Position numbers and translations under genes: made by a program. Of a DNA stretch of 64,000 bases, positions 44,256 through 54,034 are shown piece after piece (positions within the stretch are counted from its first letter, which is position 1; every line of letters starts with the position of its first letter). A model generated the notes under the pieces. That model was given only the letters and a program-made list of their open reading frames with translations. It was not told the DNA's origin and did no database searches. Source of the DNA: Streptomyces sp. Q6 (lineage in GTDB: Bacteria; Actinomycetota; Actinomycetes; Streptomycetales; Streptomycetaceae); contig NZ_CP146022.1 in the NCBI RefSeq assembly GCF_036967205.1, forward strand, positions 2,356,001 to 2,420,000, in the 5' to 3' direction.

Positions 44256-45644
44256 GTGGCGAACGACGCCAGCACCGTTTTCGACCTAGTGATCCTCGGC
44301 GGTGGCAGTGGCGGTTACGCCGCGGCCCTGCGTGCCTCGCAGCTGGGTCTCGACGTCGCCCTGATCGAGAAGGGCAAGGTCGGCGGTACCTGCCTGCACA
44401 ACGGATGCATTCCGACGAAGGCCCTGCTGCACGCGGGCGAGATCGCCGACCAGGCGCGCGAGAGCGAGCAGTTCGGTGTCAAGGCCACCTTCGAGGGCAT
44501 CGACATCGCGGCCGTCCACAAGTACAAGGACGACGTCATCTCCGGCCTGTACAAGGGCCTCCAGGGGCTGATCGCCTCCCGCAAGGTGACGTACATCGAG
44601 GGTGAGGGCCGGCTGTCCTCCCCGACGTCCGTCGACGTGAACGGCCAGCGCGTCCAGGGCCGCCACGTGCTCCTCGCGACCGGCTCCGTGCCGAAGTCGC
44701 TGCCGGGCCTGGAGATCGACGGCAACCGCATCATCTCCTCGGACCACGCGCTGAAGCTGGACCGCGTCCCGCAGTCCGCGATCATCCTGGGCGGCGGCGT
44801 CATCGGCGTCGAGTTCGCCTCGGCGTGGAAGTCCTTCGGCACCGACGTCACGGTCATCGAGGGCCTCAAGCACCTCGTCCCGGTCGAGGACGAGAACAGC
44901 TCCAAGCTTCTTGAGCGCGCGTTCCGCAAGCGCGGCATCAAGTTCAACCTCGGCACGTTCTTCGAGAAGGCCGAGTACACGCAGGACGGCGTCCGTGTGA
45001 CGCTGGCCGACGGCAAGACGTTCGACGCCGAGGTCCTCCTCGTCGCGATCGGCCGCGGCCCCGTCTCGGCCGGTCTCGGCTACGAGGAGCAGGGCGTCGC
45101 GATGGACCGCGGCTACGTCCTCGTCGACGAGTACATGCAGACCAACGTGCCGACGATCTCGGCCGTCGGTGACCTGGTCCCGACGCTCCAGCTCGCGCAC
45201 GTCGGCTTCGCCGAGGGCATCCTGGTGGCGGAGCGTCTGGCCGGTCTCAAGACCGTCCCGATCGACTACGACGGCGTGCCGAAGGTGACGTACTGCCACC
45301 CCGAGGTCGCCTCCGTGGGCATCACCGAGGCCAAGGCCAAGGAGATCTACGGTGCGGACAAGGTCGTCGCTCTGAAGTACAACCTGGCGGGCAACGGCAA
45401 GTCCAAGATCCTGAAGACCGCGGGCGAGATCAAGCTCGTCCAGGTCAAGGACGGTGCCGTGGTCGGCGTCCACATGGTCGGCGATCGCATGGGTGAGCAG
45501 GTCGGCGAGGCCCAGCTGATCTACAACTGGGAAGCGCTGCCGGCCGAGGTGGCCCAGCTCATCCACGCCCACCCGACGCAGAACGAGGCCATGGGCGAGG
45601 CCCACCTGGCCCTCGCGGGCAAGCCGCTGCACTCGCACGACTGA
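44256..45644 (+). CDS. lpd: Dihydrolipoyl dehydrogenase (E3)
   Basis: A 462-residue flavoprotein that reoxidises the lipoyl groups of 2-oxoacid dehydrogenase complexes and makes NADH. The N-terminal FAD site (VILGGGSGGYAAALRA) is followed by the redox disulfide GGTCLHNGCIPTKAL (two Cys five apart), the NAD site (ILGGGVIGVEFASAW) and the C-terminal catalytic HAHPTQNEAMGEA. I chose the GTG at 44256, which has GGAGG 8 bases upstream. It lies 98 bases before sucB and is probably co-transcribed with it. Confidence 0.96.
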   Translation: MANDASTVFDLVILGGGSGGYAAALRASQLGLDVALIEKGKVGGTCLHNGCIPTKALLHAGEIADQARESEQFGVKATFEGIDIAAVHKYKDDVISGLYKGLQGLIASRKVTYIEGEGRLSSPTSVDVNGQRVQGRHVLLATGSVPKSLPGLEIDGNRIISSDHALKLDRVPQSAIILGGGVIGVEFASAWKSFGTDVTVIEGLKHLVPVEDENSSKLLERAFRKRGIKFNLGTFFEKAEYTQDGVRVTLADGKTFDAEVLLVAIGRGPVSAGLGYEEQGVAMDRGYVLVDEYMQTNVPTISAVGDLVPTLQLAHVGFAEGILVAERLAGLKTVPIDYDGVPKVTYCHPEVASVGITEAKAKEIYGADKVVALKYNLAGNGKSKILKTAGEIKLVQVKDGAVVGVHMVGDRMGEQVGEAQLIYNWEALPAEVAQLIHAHPTQNEAMGEAHLALAGKPLHSHD

Positions 45645-45742
45645 GCCCCGTGTCCGTCGCGCGTGGACGCGACGACCGACCGACCACAGACTTCCGCACT
45701 GCGGCACCCGTAGTTGCGCATCGCTAAGGAGCAACAGAAACC

Positions 45743-47482
45743 ATGGCGGTTTCCGTATCCCTTCCGGCGCTCGGTGAGAGCGTCACCGAGGGCACTGTCA
45801 CCCGCTGGCTGAAGGCCGAGGGAGAGCGCGTCGAGGTCGACGAGCCGCTGCTCGAGGTCTCGACCGACAAGGTCGACACCGAGATCCCCTCGCCCGCCGC
45901 CGGCATCCTGGCCTCCATCAAGGTCGCCGAGGACGAGACCGTCGAGGTCGGCGCCGAACTGGCCGTCATCGACGACGGTTCCGGTGCCCCGGCGCCCGCC
46001 CCGGCGCCCGCCGCCGCCGAGGCTCCGGCCCCGGCCGCCCCGGCCGCCGAGGCCGCTCCGGCCCCGGCCCCCGAGGCCCCCGCCGCCCCCGCCGCCCCGG
46101 CCGGTGGCGCCTCCGGTACCGATGTCGTGCTGCCCGCGCTGGGCGAGTCGGTCACCGAGGGCACCGTCACCCGCTGGCTGAAGGAGGTCGGCGAGGAGGT
46201 CGCGGAGGACGAGCCGCTGCTCGAGGTCTCCACGGACAAGGTCGACACCGAGATCCCGTCGCCCGTCGCCGGTGTTCTCCTGGAGATCACCGTCGCCGAG
46301 GACGAGACCGCCGAGGTCGGCGCCAAGCTCGCCGTCATCGGTGCTCCCGGTGCCGCTCCGGCCGCCCCCGCGCCCGCCGCCCCGGCCGCTCCGGCCGCCC
46401 CCGCCGCTCCGGCTCCGGCTCCGGCCGCCCCCGCTGCCCCGGCCGCCGCTCCGGCCGCCCCGGCCGCGCCCGCCGCTCCGGCCCCGGCTCCGGCTCCGGC
46501 CCCCGCGCCGGTCACCCCGGCTCCGGCCGCGCCCGCCCCGGCCGCCACCCCGGCGGACGACGGCGCCTACGTGACCCCGCTGGTGCGCAAGCTCGCCGCC
46601 GAGCAGGGCGTGAGCCTGTCCACCGTGAAGGGCACCGGCGTCGGCGGTCGTATCCGCAAGCAGGACGTCATCGCCGCCGCCGAGGCCGCCAAGGCGCAGG
46701 CTCCGGCCGCCGCCGCTCCGGCCGCCGCGAAGGCCGCCCCGACCCTGGAGGCCTCTCCCCTCCGCGGTCAGACGGTCAAGCTGCCGCGCATCCGCAAGGC
46801 CATCGCGGACAACATGCACAAGGCGCTCCAGGAGCAGGCCCAGCTGTCCTCGGTCATCGAGGTCGACATCACCAAGCTGATGAAGCTGCGCGCCAAGGCC
46901 AAGGACGGCTTCGCCGCCCGCGAGGGCGTCAAGCTCTCCCCGATGCCGTTCTTCGTCAAGGCCGCCGTCCAGGCGCTGAAGGCCCACCCGGTCATCAACG
47001 CCCGCCTGAACTACGACGAGGGCACGATCACCTACTTCGACTCCGAGAACGTCGGCATCGCCGTCGACTCGGAGAAGGGCCTGATGACCCCGGTCATCAA
47101 GGGCGCGGGTGACCTGAACATCGCGGGCATCTCCAAGAAGACCGCGGAGCTGGCCAACAAGGTCCGCACGAACAAGATCGCCCCGGACGACCTGTCGGGC
47201 GCCACCTTCACGATCTCCAACACGGGGTCGCGCGGCGCGCTCTTCGACACGGTCATCGTCCCGCCGAACCAGGTCGCCATCCTGGGCATCGGCGCCACGG
47301 TCAAGCGCCCGGTCGTCGTCTCCGACCCGGAGCTCGGTGACACGATCGCCATCCGTGACATGACGTACGTGACGCTCTCCTACGACCACCGTCTGGTGGA
47401 CGGCGCGGACGCCGCCCGCTACCTGACGACGGTCAAGCAGATCCTCGAGGCCGGCGAGTTCGCCGCCGAGCTCGGTCTGTAG
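45743..47482 (+). CDS. sucB: Dihydrolipoamide acyltransferase (E2), two lipoyl domains
   Basis: A 579-residue E2 core of a 2-oxoacid dehydrogenase. Two lipoyl domains (about 1-76 and 128-202) each carry the lipoylated Lys in [12 protein letters not shown]. Long Ala-Pro linkers of over 30 residues follow each. The peripheral-subunit-binding domain is near 275-310 ([16 protein letters not shown]), and the acyltransferase domain (about 345-579) has the catalytic His in [11 protein letters not shown]. Annotation as the 2-oxoglutarate enzyme (sucB) follows the usual name in this locus; the pyruvate enzyme cannot be ruled out, since aceE is nearby. The two lipoyl domains look like a recent internal duplication. 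Confidence 0.93.
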   Translation: MAVSVSLPALGESVTEGTVTRWLKAEGERVEVDEPLLEVSTDKVDTEIPSPAAGILASIKVAEDETVEVGAELAVIDDGSGAPAPAPAPAAAEAPAPAAPAAEAAPAPAPEAPAAPAAPAGGASGTDVVLPALGESVTEGTVTRWLKEVGEEVAEDEPLLEVSTDKVDTEIPSPVAGVLLEITVAEDETAEVGAKLAVIGAPGAAPAAPAPAAPAAPAAPAAPAPAPAAPAAPAAAPAAPAAPAAPAPAPAPAPAPVTPAPAAPAPAATPADDGAYVTPLVRKLAAEQGVSLSTVKGTGVGGRIRKQDVIAAAEAAKAQAPAAAAPAAAKAAPTLEASPLRGQTVKLPRIRKAIADNMHKALQEQAQLSSVIEVDITKLMKLRAKAKDGFAAREGVKLSPMPFFVKAAVQALKAHPVINARLNYDEGTITYFDSENVGIAVDSEKGLMTPVIKGAGDLNIAGISKKTAELANKVRTNKIAPDDLSGATFTISNTGSRGALFDTVIVPPNQVAILGIGATVKRPVVVSDPELGDTIAIRDMTYVTLSYDHRLVDGADAARYLTTVKQILEAGEFAAELGL

Positions 47483-47490
47483 CGGTCGCA

Positions 47491-47546
47491 GCACCTACGA
47501 CGACGCCCCGCCCGGAGCTTTCCGGGCGGGGCGTCGTCGTAGGTGC
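47491..47546 (+). terminator. 26-bp hairpin terminator after sucB
   Basis: A perfect 26-bp inverted repeat with a GCTT loop (47517-47520), starting 8 bases past the stop codon. It is one of the longest perfect stems in the window. Confidence 0.92.
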
Positions 47547-47715
47547 CGGTCCACGGGAACGCGGCCGCCGGAATGACGGCGCGCTCGGGCGGGCACAGCT
47601 CTGTAACGGGCATCACCCGTGGCGGGCGCGGCCGTGCCCCTTCTGTCCTGGGCCACGGCCTTATTGTCTAAGGGTCCCGCCGACCCGCCGGGTCCGCACC
47701 TGCCGAGGAGCCTCC

Positions 47716-48339
47716 ATGACCGCGCCCGTCATCCACTCGCTGCGCGAACAGATCCGCGAGCACATCGTGGAGGGCATCGTCAGCGGCCGCTGGAAGCCGG
47801 GCGAGCGGATCGTGGAGCGCCGGATCGCCACCGAGCTCGAGGTGTCGCAGACGCCCGTACGGGAGGCGCTGCGGGAGCTGGAGTCGCTGCGGCTCATCGA
47901 GTCCGCGCCGAACAAGGGCGTGCGCGTACGGAACCTGTCGGCGGCGGACCTGGAGGAGAGCTATCCGGTGCGCGCCGGCCTGGAGGCCATCGCCGCCGAG
48001 CTGGCCGCCGAGCGGCTCGCCGGGGACTGCTCCGCCCTGGAGCCGCACGTCGCCGCGCTGTACGTGGCGGACCGGGAGGCCGACGGGACCGCGCAGGTGC
48101 GGCACACCGTGGGCTTCCACCGGGAGATGGTGCGGGCGGCCGGGAACTCGGTGCTGCTGCACACCTGGGAGGGGCTCGGCATCGAGGTCTTCACCGCGCT
48201 GTCCATCCGGTGGCTGGGGACCGTGCAGCAGTCGTACGCGGAGGAGCACGCGGACCTCGTCGCGGCTTTTCAGCGCCGGGATCCTGATATCGCGGCGCTG
48301 GTGAAGGCGCACGTCCTGGGGTGTGCCCCCCGCGCGTGA
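47716..48339 (+). CDS. GntR-family (FCD) transcriptional regulator
   Basis: A 207-residue repressor. The N-terminal winged helix-turn-helix (about 10-75) has the GntR pattern HIVEGIVSGRWKPGERIVE and QTPVREALRELESL. The C-terminal FCD ligand-binding domain spans about 85-205, with RVRAGLEAIAAELAA-type helices and metal-binding His candidates in VGFHREMVR. FCD members often sense organic acids such as pyruvate, lactate or citrate cycle intermediates. It lies between sucB and aceE, and a palindrome overlaps the aceE promoter, so control of the dehydrogenase genes is a reasonable inference. Start: ATG 47716 with GAGGAG upstream. Confidence 0.9.
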   Translation: MTAPVIHSLREQIREHIVEGIVSGRWKPGERIVERRIATELEVSQTPVREALRELESLRLIESAPNKGVRVRNLSAADLEESYPVRAGLEAIAAELAAERLAGDCSALEPHVAALYVADREADGTAQVRHTVGFHREMVRAAGNSVLLHTWEGLGIEVFTALSIRWLGTVQQSYAEEHADLVAAFQRRDPDIAALVKAHVLGCAPRA

Positions 48340-48648
48340 TCTGCGTCTCGTCCACCGTGTGACCGTACGTCGCAGGGTGTGGACCGTGCGTGGCACTCGC
48401 GCCCCGCGGCGGTGCCGCATATCAGACACGGCCCCGCGCCCCCGGAGGGGCACTCCGTGCCCCTATCGGTGGCACCTTGTGCCGACTTTCTCGATCTGAA
48501 GAGTTTTTGGGGCTCAACCCTTTGATCGATCATCGATCAGGGAGTTACAGTCGCCGACGGGTCCCTACCGGGACCACGCCCTGTCCTGCCAAAGACCAAG
48601 GGCACCCCCAACCCCACCCCCTTCGACTCAGGAAGGCGTGCGGCGACT
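48340..48648. other. aceE upstream region
   Basis: A 309-base gap with no gene. Its 3' third holds the aceE promoter and operator-like palindrome (48522-48551) and a leader of about 90 nt. The stretch 48480-48540 is clearly less GC-rich than its surroundings (GAGTTTTTGG, TTTGATCGATCATC). Confidence 0.6.
48522..48551 (+). promoter_or_regulatory. aceE promoter with overlapping operator palindrome
   Basis: TTGATC (48522-48527) and TACAGT (48546-48551) are 18 bases apart, a good HrdB-type promoter. A perfect palindrome TGATCGA-TCA-TCGATCA (48523-48539) covers the -35 box and most of the spacer. A protein bound here would block RNA polymerase; the GntR regulator encoded just upstream is the obvious candidate. 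Confidence 0.7.
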
Positions 48649-51354
48649 ATGACCGACCCCATGCGCATCCAGCCGAGCGAGCTCGACCAGCTCCCGGACC
48701 GCGACCCCGAGGAGACCGCCGAATGGCAGGCCTCCCTGGACGCCGTTACCCAGGCGGCCGGGCCGCACCGTGCCGCGCAGCTGATGCGGCGCACGCTGGA
48801 GCGCGGCGAGGCCGGCGGCCTGCCGCTGCCCAAGCTCCTGTCGACCGAGTACGTCAACTCCATCCCCACCTCCGCGGAGCCGGACTTCCCCGGTGACGAG
48901 GAGATGGAAGCCAAGATCACCGCGTACAACCGGTGGAACGCGGCCGCGATGGTGACCCGCGGCAGCAAGTACGGCGTCGGCGGCCACATCGCCACCTTCG
49001 CCTCCGCCGCCTGGCTGTACGAGACCGGCTTCAACCACTTCTTCCGCGGGAAGGAGGGCGACGGCTCCGGCGACCAGCTGTACATCCAGGGCCACGCATC
49101 GCCCGGCATCTACGCCCGCGCCTTCCTCGACGGCCGCCTCTCCGAGGCGCAGCTGGACAACTTCCGCCGCGAGGCCGGGGGCAACGGTCTGCCGTCGTAC
49201 CCGCACCCGCGCCGCCTTCCCTGGCTGTGGGAGTTCCCGACCGTGTCCATGGGCCTCGGCCCGCTGTCCGCGATCTACCAGGCGCGGTTCAACCGCTACC
49301 TGACCGCGCGGAACATCAAGGACACCTCCAACTCCCACGTCTGGGCCTTCCTCGGCGACGGCGAGATGGACGAGCCCGAGTCGACCTCGGCGCTCACCCT
49401 CGCGGCCCGCGAGGGTCTCGACAACCTGACCTTCGTCATCAACTGCAACCTGCAGCGCCTGGACGGTCCGGTCCGTCCGAACTTCCGCGTCGTGCAGGAG
49501 CTGGAAGCGCAGTTCCGCGGCTCCGGCTGGAACGTCATCAAGTCGATGTGGGGCAACGCGTGGGACGAGCTGTTCCAGCTCGACACCACCGGTGCGCTCC
49601 TGGAGCGGCTCCGTGAGGTCCCGGACGCCCAGTTCCAGACGTACCAGACGCGCGACGTCGCCTACATCCGCGAGAACTTCTTCGGGACGAGCCCGGCGCT
49701 GATCGAGCTCGCGAAGGTGCTGTCCGACGACAAGATCTCCGAGTGCTTCCACGTCTCGCGCGGCGGCCACGAGCCCCGCAAGGTGTACGCGGCGTACAAG
49801 GCGGCCGTCGAGCACAAGGGCGCGCCGACGGTCATCCTCACGCAGACCGTCAAGGGCTTCACGCTGGGCAAGGGCTTCGAGTCCAAGAACGCCAACCACC
49901 AGATGAAGAAGCTGACGATCGACGAGTTCAAGGACATGCGTGACCTCCTTGACCTGCCGATCGCGGACAGCCGCTTCGAGGACGGTGTCGTGCCGTACGC
50001 GCGTCCCGCCGAGGGCTCCCCGGAGCTGCGCTACCTGGCCGAGCGTCGTGCCGCCCTCGGCGGTCCGGCCCCGGCCCGTCGCACGCAGCCGCTCGCGCCG
50101 CTGCCCGCGCCCGCCGACAAGGCGTTCGCCTCGTTCGACAAGGGCTCCGGCTCCCAGTCCGTCGCCTCGACGATGGCGCTCGTACGGCTTCTGAAGGACC
50201 TCGTACGGGACAAGACGTCCGGCAAGCGCTGGGTGCCGATCATCCCCGACGAGGCGCGCACCTTCGGCATGGAGTCGCTGTTCCCGTCGCTCGGCCTGTA
50301 CTCGCCCAAGGGGCAGACGTACGACCCGGTCGACCGTGACCAGCTCATGTACTACAAGGAGTCGCAGTCCGGCCAGATCCTCAACGAGGGGATCAACGAG
50401 GCCGGCGCGCTCGCCGACTTCATCGCCGCCGCCACGTCGTACTCGACGCACGGCGAGCAGATGATCCCGCTGTACATCTTCTACTCGATGTTCGGCTGGC
50501 AGCGCACGGGCGACCAGTTCTGGCAGCTCGCCGACCAGATGGGCCGCGGCTTCGTCATCGGCGCCACCGCCGGTCGTACGACGCTGACGGGTGAGGGCCT
50601 CCAGCACGCGGACGGTCACTCGCCGATGATCGCGGCGACCAACCCGGCGGCGCTGACCTACGACCCTGCCTTCGCCTACGAGATCGCCACGATCATGAAG
50701 GAAGGTCTGCGCCGCATGTACGGCGAGGCCAAGCCGGGCGAGGACCAGGACGTCTTCTACTACCTGACGGTCTACAACGAGCCGATGCCGCAGCCGGCCA
50801 AGCCGGGCGTCGAGGGTATCGACGAGGCCATCATCAAGGGCCTCTACCGCTTCAACACGGCGGAGACCGCGGGTGTGAACGTGGCGGCCGCGAACGCCCC
50901 GCGCATCAACCTCATCGGTTCCGGTACGGCCATCCACTGGACCCTCAAGGCGCAGCGGCTGCTCGCCGAGGAGTGGGGCGTCGCCGCCGACGTCTGGTCG
51001 GCGACCTCCTGGACCGAGCTGCGCCGTGACGCCCTGGAGGCCGACGAGGCGCTGCTGAAGGGCGAGGAGCGGACCCCGTACGTCCGTCAGGCGCTCGCCG
51101 GAGCGCAGGGCCCGGTGCTGGCCGTCTCCGACTACATGCGCCAGGTCCCGGACCAGATCGCGCAGTGGGTCGAGCAGGACTACACCTCGCTCGGCGCGGA
51201 CGGCTTCGGTCTCTCCGACACCCGTGAGGACGCCCGTCGTCACTTCGGCGTCGACGCCGAGTCGATCGTCGTCGCGGCCCTCGCCCAGCTCGCCCGGCGC
51301 GGCGAGGTCAAGGCGACGGCCGTGAAGGAGGCGCGCGAGCGCTACGGCCTGTAG
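48649..51354 (+). CDS. aceE: Pyruvate dehydrogenase E1 component, homodimeric type
   Basis: A 901-residue thiamine-diphosphate enzyme that decarboxylates pyruvate and reductively acetylates lipoyl E2, feeding acetyl-CoA to the citrate cycle. The ThDP-binding motif GDGEMDEPES ... NCNLQRLDGPVR is intact, as are GHASPGIYARAFLDG in the N-terminal domain and the EGLQHADGHS loop of the central domain. Length agrees with AceE. Upstream RBS AGGAAGG, 12 bases before ATG 48649. A promoter with an operator-like palindrome precedes it. E2 and E3 partners are encoded by the genes just upstream or elsewhere. Confidence 0.96.
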   Translation: MTDPMRIQPSELDQLPDRDPEETAEWQASLDAVTQAAGPHRAAQLMRRTLERGEAGGLPLPKLLSTEYVNSIPTSAEPDFPGDEEMEAKITAYNRWNAAAMVTRGSKYGVGGHIATFASAAWLYETGFNHFFRGKEGDGSGDQLYIQGHASPGIYARAFLDGRLSEAQLDNFRREAGGNGLPSYPHPRRLPWLWEFPTVSMGLGPLSAIYQARFNRYLTARNIKDTSNSHVWAFLGDGEMDEPESTSALTLAAREGLDNLTFVINCNLQRLDGPVRPNFRVVQELEAQFRGSGWNVIKSMWGNAWDELFQLDTTGALLERLREVPDAQFQTYQTRDVAYIRENFFGTSPALIELAKVLSDDKISECFHVSRGGHEPRKVYAAYKAAVEHKGAPTVILTQTVKGFTLGKGFESKNANHQMKKLTIDEFKDMRDLLDLPIADSRFEDGVVPYARPAEGSPELRYLAERRAALGGPAPARRTQPLAPLPAPADKAFASFDKGSGSQSVASTMALVRLLKDLVRDKTSGKRWVPIIPDEARTFGMESLFPSLGLYSPKGQTYDPVDRDQLMYYKESQSGQILNEGINEAGALADFIAAATSYSTHGEQMIPLYIFYSMFGWQRTGDQFWQLADQMGRGFVIGATAGRTTLTGEGLQHADGHSPMIAATNPAALTYDPAFAYEIATIMKEGLRRMYGEAKPGEDQDVFYYLTVYNEPMPQPAKPGVEGIDEAIIKGLYRFNTAETAGVNVAAANAPRINLIGSGTAIHWTLKAQRLLAEEWGVAADVWSATSWTELRRDALEADEALLKGEERTPYVRQALAGAQGPVLAVSDYMRQVPDQIAQWVEQDYTSLGADGFGLSDTREDARRHFGVDAESIVVAALAQLARRGEVKATAVKEARERYGL

Positions 51355-51368
51355 CACCCGACGCCGAC

Positions 51369-51401
51369 GCGTCCGGCGTCAGTGCGTCTGACGCCGGACG
51401 C
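51369..51401 (+). terminator. Terminator after aceE
   Basis: A perfect 14-bp stem (GCGTCCGGCGTCAG with its complement) and 5-base loop, 14 bases past the stop codon. Confidence 0.8.
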
Positions 51402-51507
51402 ATCTGACGTAGATGTGCCCCGTCCCGATTGCCGGGGCGGGGCACGCGTGCATGAATGGACGGGTTCGCTGCGGGAGCACTGTCGTCGTGCCGGAAGGCG
51501 TACGTCC

Positions 51508-52287
51508 ATGAAGATCTCCAAGACTCCCTCCGCCCCCTGCTGGGCCGAACTGTCGACGACCGACCCGGACGCGGCCCGGCGCTTCTACGGGGCGCTGTTC
51601 GGCTGGCGTGCGCGGCAGATCGACGATCCGGCGGCCGGCGGGTACGCCATGTTCACGCTCGACGTGGCGGACGGTCCGCAGGTCGCCGGGGTCGGACCGG
51701 CGATGAGCCCGCACCAGCCCCCGGCGTGGCTGCCCTACTTCCAGTCCAGCGGGGTCGACGCGGTCACCGCGCGCGTGCACGGGAACGACGGACGGGTCGT
51801 CACCGGCCCGATGCCGGTCATGGAGCAGGGCAGGATGGCGCTCTGCCAGGATCCGGCGGGCGCCGCGTTCGGGCTGTGGGAGCCGCTGAAGCACTCCGGG
51901 TTCGAGGCCGTGGACGTGCCGGGCAGCTTCTGCTGGTTCGAGCTGCTCACCCGGGACGGCCCCGGTGCGGTCGACTTCTACCAGTCGGTCCTCGGCTGGG
52001 GCACGAACCGGCGGCCCTTCGGCGAGGGCGGTACGTACACGGAGTGGACCGTGGCCGACGAGCCGTTCGGCGGGATGATCGACATGTCGACCGGTGACTT
52101 CCCGCCCGAGGTCCCCTCGTACTGGAACCTCTACATCGCCGTCGACGACCCCGACGCCACGGCCGCGCGCTGCCGGGAGCTCGGCGGGCAGGTCCTCGTC
52201 GAGCCATCGTCGATCGAGGCGGGCCGGTTCTCGATCCTCACCGATCCGCAGGGCGCGGCGTTCTCGGTCATGCGCTTCACGGGCTGA
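51508..52287 (+). CDS. VOC-family (glyoxalase/bleomycin-resistance-like) protein, two modules
   Basis: A 259-residue protein made of two tandem VOC modules (about 8-125 and 135-257), each opening with a beta-strand such as CWAELSTTDPDAARRFYGALFGW or FCWFELLTRD. VOC domains bind a metal and small molecules; typical roles are lyase, dioxygenase or antibiotic binding. The function here is not determined. I chose the ATG at 51508 with GGAAGG upstream. No functional neighbour is apparent. Confidence 0.85.
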   Translation: MKISKTPSAPCWAELSTTDPDAARRFYGALFGWRARQIDDPAAGGYAMFTLDVADGPQVAGVGPAMSPHQPPAWLPYFQSSGVDAVTARVHGNDGRVVTGPMPVMEQGRMALCQDPAGAAFGLWEPLKHSGFEAVDVPGSFCWFELLTRDGPGAVDFYQSVLGWGTNRRPFGEGGTYTEWTVADEPFGGMIDMSTGDFPPEVPSYWNLYIAVDDPDATAARCRELGGQVLVEPSSIEAGRFSILTDPQGAAFSVMRFTG

Positions 52288-52330
52288 GTGGCCCGCCGCT
52301 GTTGTCGGTGGGGCGGTTCATGATGGCCGT

Positions 52331-53362
52331 ATGCGTGCTGCCCGCCTGATCAAGATGGTGCTCCTGCTCCAGAACCGGCCGTCGATGACCGCCGCGGAGC
52401 TGGCGCGCGAGCTGGAGGTGTCCGAGCGCACGGTGACGCGGGACGCGCAGGCCCTGTCCGAGGCGGGCGTGCCGGTCTACGCGGACCGGGGGCGGGCCGG
52501 CGGGTACCGGCTGATCGGCGGCTACCGGACCCGCCTGACGGGGCTGGCGCGCGGTGAGGCGGAGGCGCTGTTCCTGTCGGGGGTGCCGGGGGCGCTGCGC
52601 GAGATGGGCCTGGAGGACGCGGCGTCGGCGGCCCGGCTGAAGGTGTCGGCGGCGCTGCTGCCGTCGCTGCGGGACGCGTCGCGGACGGCGGCGCAGCGGT
52701 TCCATCTGGACGCGCCCGGCTGGTTCCAGGAGCCGCAGACGCCCGAGTTGCTGCCCGCGCTCGCGGAGGCGGTGTGGGACGACCGGGTGGTCCGGGTCGC
52801 CTACCGCCGTCAGGACACGGAGGTGGAGCGGGAGCTGGAGCCGTACGGGCTCGTGCTGAAGGCCGGGGTCTGGTACTTGGCGGCCCGGGTACGCGAGGAC
52901 GCCCCCGACTCCCCTGACCCCTCGGACTCCACCGGCCCCGCAGGTCCCACCGGCTCCTCCGGCGGCTTCCGGGTGTACCGGATCGAGCGGTTCGTGTCGG
53001 TCGCGGTCGGGGACGAGCGCTTCGTGCGGGACGAGGAGTTCGACCTGCCCGGGTTCTGGGAGGAGCGGGCGGAGGAGTTCGCGCGGGCGATCCTGCGGGC
53101 CGACGTCGTCGTACGGCTGACGGCGGCGGGCCTACGACAGCTGCCGTACGTCGCCGATCCCGCGTCCGCGCGGGAGGCCGTGGCGGCGGCGGGGGCGGCG
53201 GACGCCGAGGGGCGGGTGACCGTGACGCTGCCGGTCGAGTCGTACGACGTCGCGTACACCCAGCTCATGGGGCTGGGCCCGGAGGCGGAGGTGGTGGAAC
53301 CCGCGGAGCTGCGGGAGCGGTTCGCGCGGGCGGCCCACCGGATGAGCGGGTGGTACGGGTGA
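52331..53362 (+). CDS. HTH and WYL domain transcriptional regulator
   Basis: A 343-residue regulator. An N-terminal HTH_11-type winged helix (about 1-60; MTAAELARELEVSERTVTRDAQAL) is followed by a WYL ligand-sensing domain (about 140-240; YGLVLKAGVWYLAARV) and a C-terminal WCX-like extension. An Asp/Pro/Ser/Thr-rich insert of about 20 residues (near 195-215) interrupts the WYL region and looks disordered. WYL regulators often respond to nucleic-acid-like or cyclic ligands. The ATG at 52331 lacks a clear ribosome-binding site. Confidence 0.85.
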   Translation: MRAARLIKMVLLLQNRPSMTAAELARELEVSERTVTRDAQALSEAGVPVYADRGRAGGYRLIGGYRTRLTGLARGEAEALFLSGVPGALREMGLEDAASAARLKVSAALLPSLRDASRTAAQRFHLDAPGWFQEPQTPELLPALAEAVWDDRVVRVAYRRQDTEVERELEPYGLVLKAGVWYLAARVREDAPDSPDPSDSTGPAGPTGSSGGFRVYRIERFVSVAVGDERFVRDEEFDLPGFWEERAEEFARAILRADVVVRLTAAGLRQLPYVADPASAREAVAAAGAADAEGRVTVTLPVESYDVAYTQLMGLGPEAEVVEPAELRERFARAAHRMSGWYG

Positions 53363-53483
53363 GCACGGGGCGCGGGCGCGTGCCGGAGGAGGGGTGCCCT
53401 GGGCATGTGCATGCGTAACGAAGTGGGACAGCTCGAACGCTCGGCGTGCGCCCCCTGGGTCCAGGGCCGATGCTTGTCCCGTG

Positions 53484-54002
53484 ATGGACGAGACCGAGTT
53501 CTGGGAGATCGTGGACACCACTCGCGAGGGCGCCGACGGCGACCCCGAGGACCACGCCGAGCTGCTCGTCGACAGACTGCTCCAGGCGGATCCCGACGCG
53601 GTGCTCGACTTCGCCCGGCACTTCGAGTCCCGCTACAACCGGGCGTACCGGTGGGATCTGTGGGGCGCGGCGTGGGTGCTGCTCGGCGGGGCCAGCGACG
53701 ACGCCTTCGACTTCTTCCGGTGCTGGCTGATCGGACAGGGGCGGGAGGTGTTCGAGGGGGCGCTGCACGATCCGGACTCGCTGGCGGAGCTGCTCGACGA
53801 CTTCGACGACGAGGTCGACGGGGACGGTGAGGAGCTCGGGTACGCGGCGGACGAGGCGTACGAGGAGCTGACCGGGGCGGTCGCGGCCGACCTGGGCATC
53901 CCCCCGGCCTCGGCGGAGCCGGAGGGTACGCCGATCGACTTCGAGAACGCCGAGGTCCTGGCCCGCCTGTACCCCCGTCTGACGGAACGGTTCGGCGGCT
54001 GA
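53484..54002 (+). CDS. DUF4240 domain protein
   Basis: A 172-residue acidic protein that opens MDETEFWEIVDTTREGADGD, the pattern of DUF4240. The rest is helical, with several Trp and acidic stretches (DDFDDEVDGDGEEL). No catalytic residues are evident and the family has no known function. The ATG at 53484 follows GTCCCGTG with no strong ribosome-binding site. It is convergent with the TIGR01777 oxidoreductase gene. Confidence 0.8.
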   Translation: MDETEFWEIVDTTREGADGDPEDHAELLVDRLLQADPDAVLDFARHFESRYNRAYRWDLWGAAWVLLGGASDDAFDFFRCWLIGQGREVFEGALHDPDSLAELLDDFDDEVDGDGEELGYAADEAYEELTGAVAADLGIPPASAEPEGTPIDFENAEVLARLYPRLTERFGG

Positions 54003-54034
54003 CCTCCGCGCCTCCCGGCCCCGGCGCGCTCGGA

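Noticed and set aside
45521-47494. A Gly-rich minus-strand frame opposite sucB
   Set aside because: The Gly/Arg runs are the antisense of the Ala-Pro linkers.
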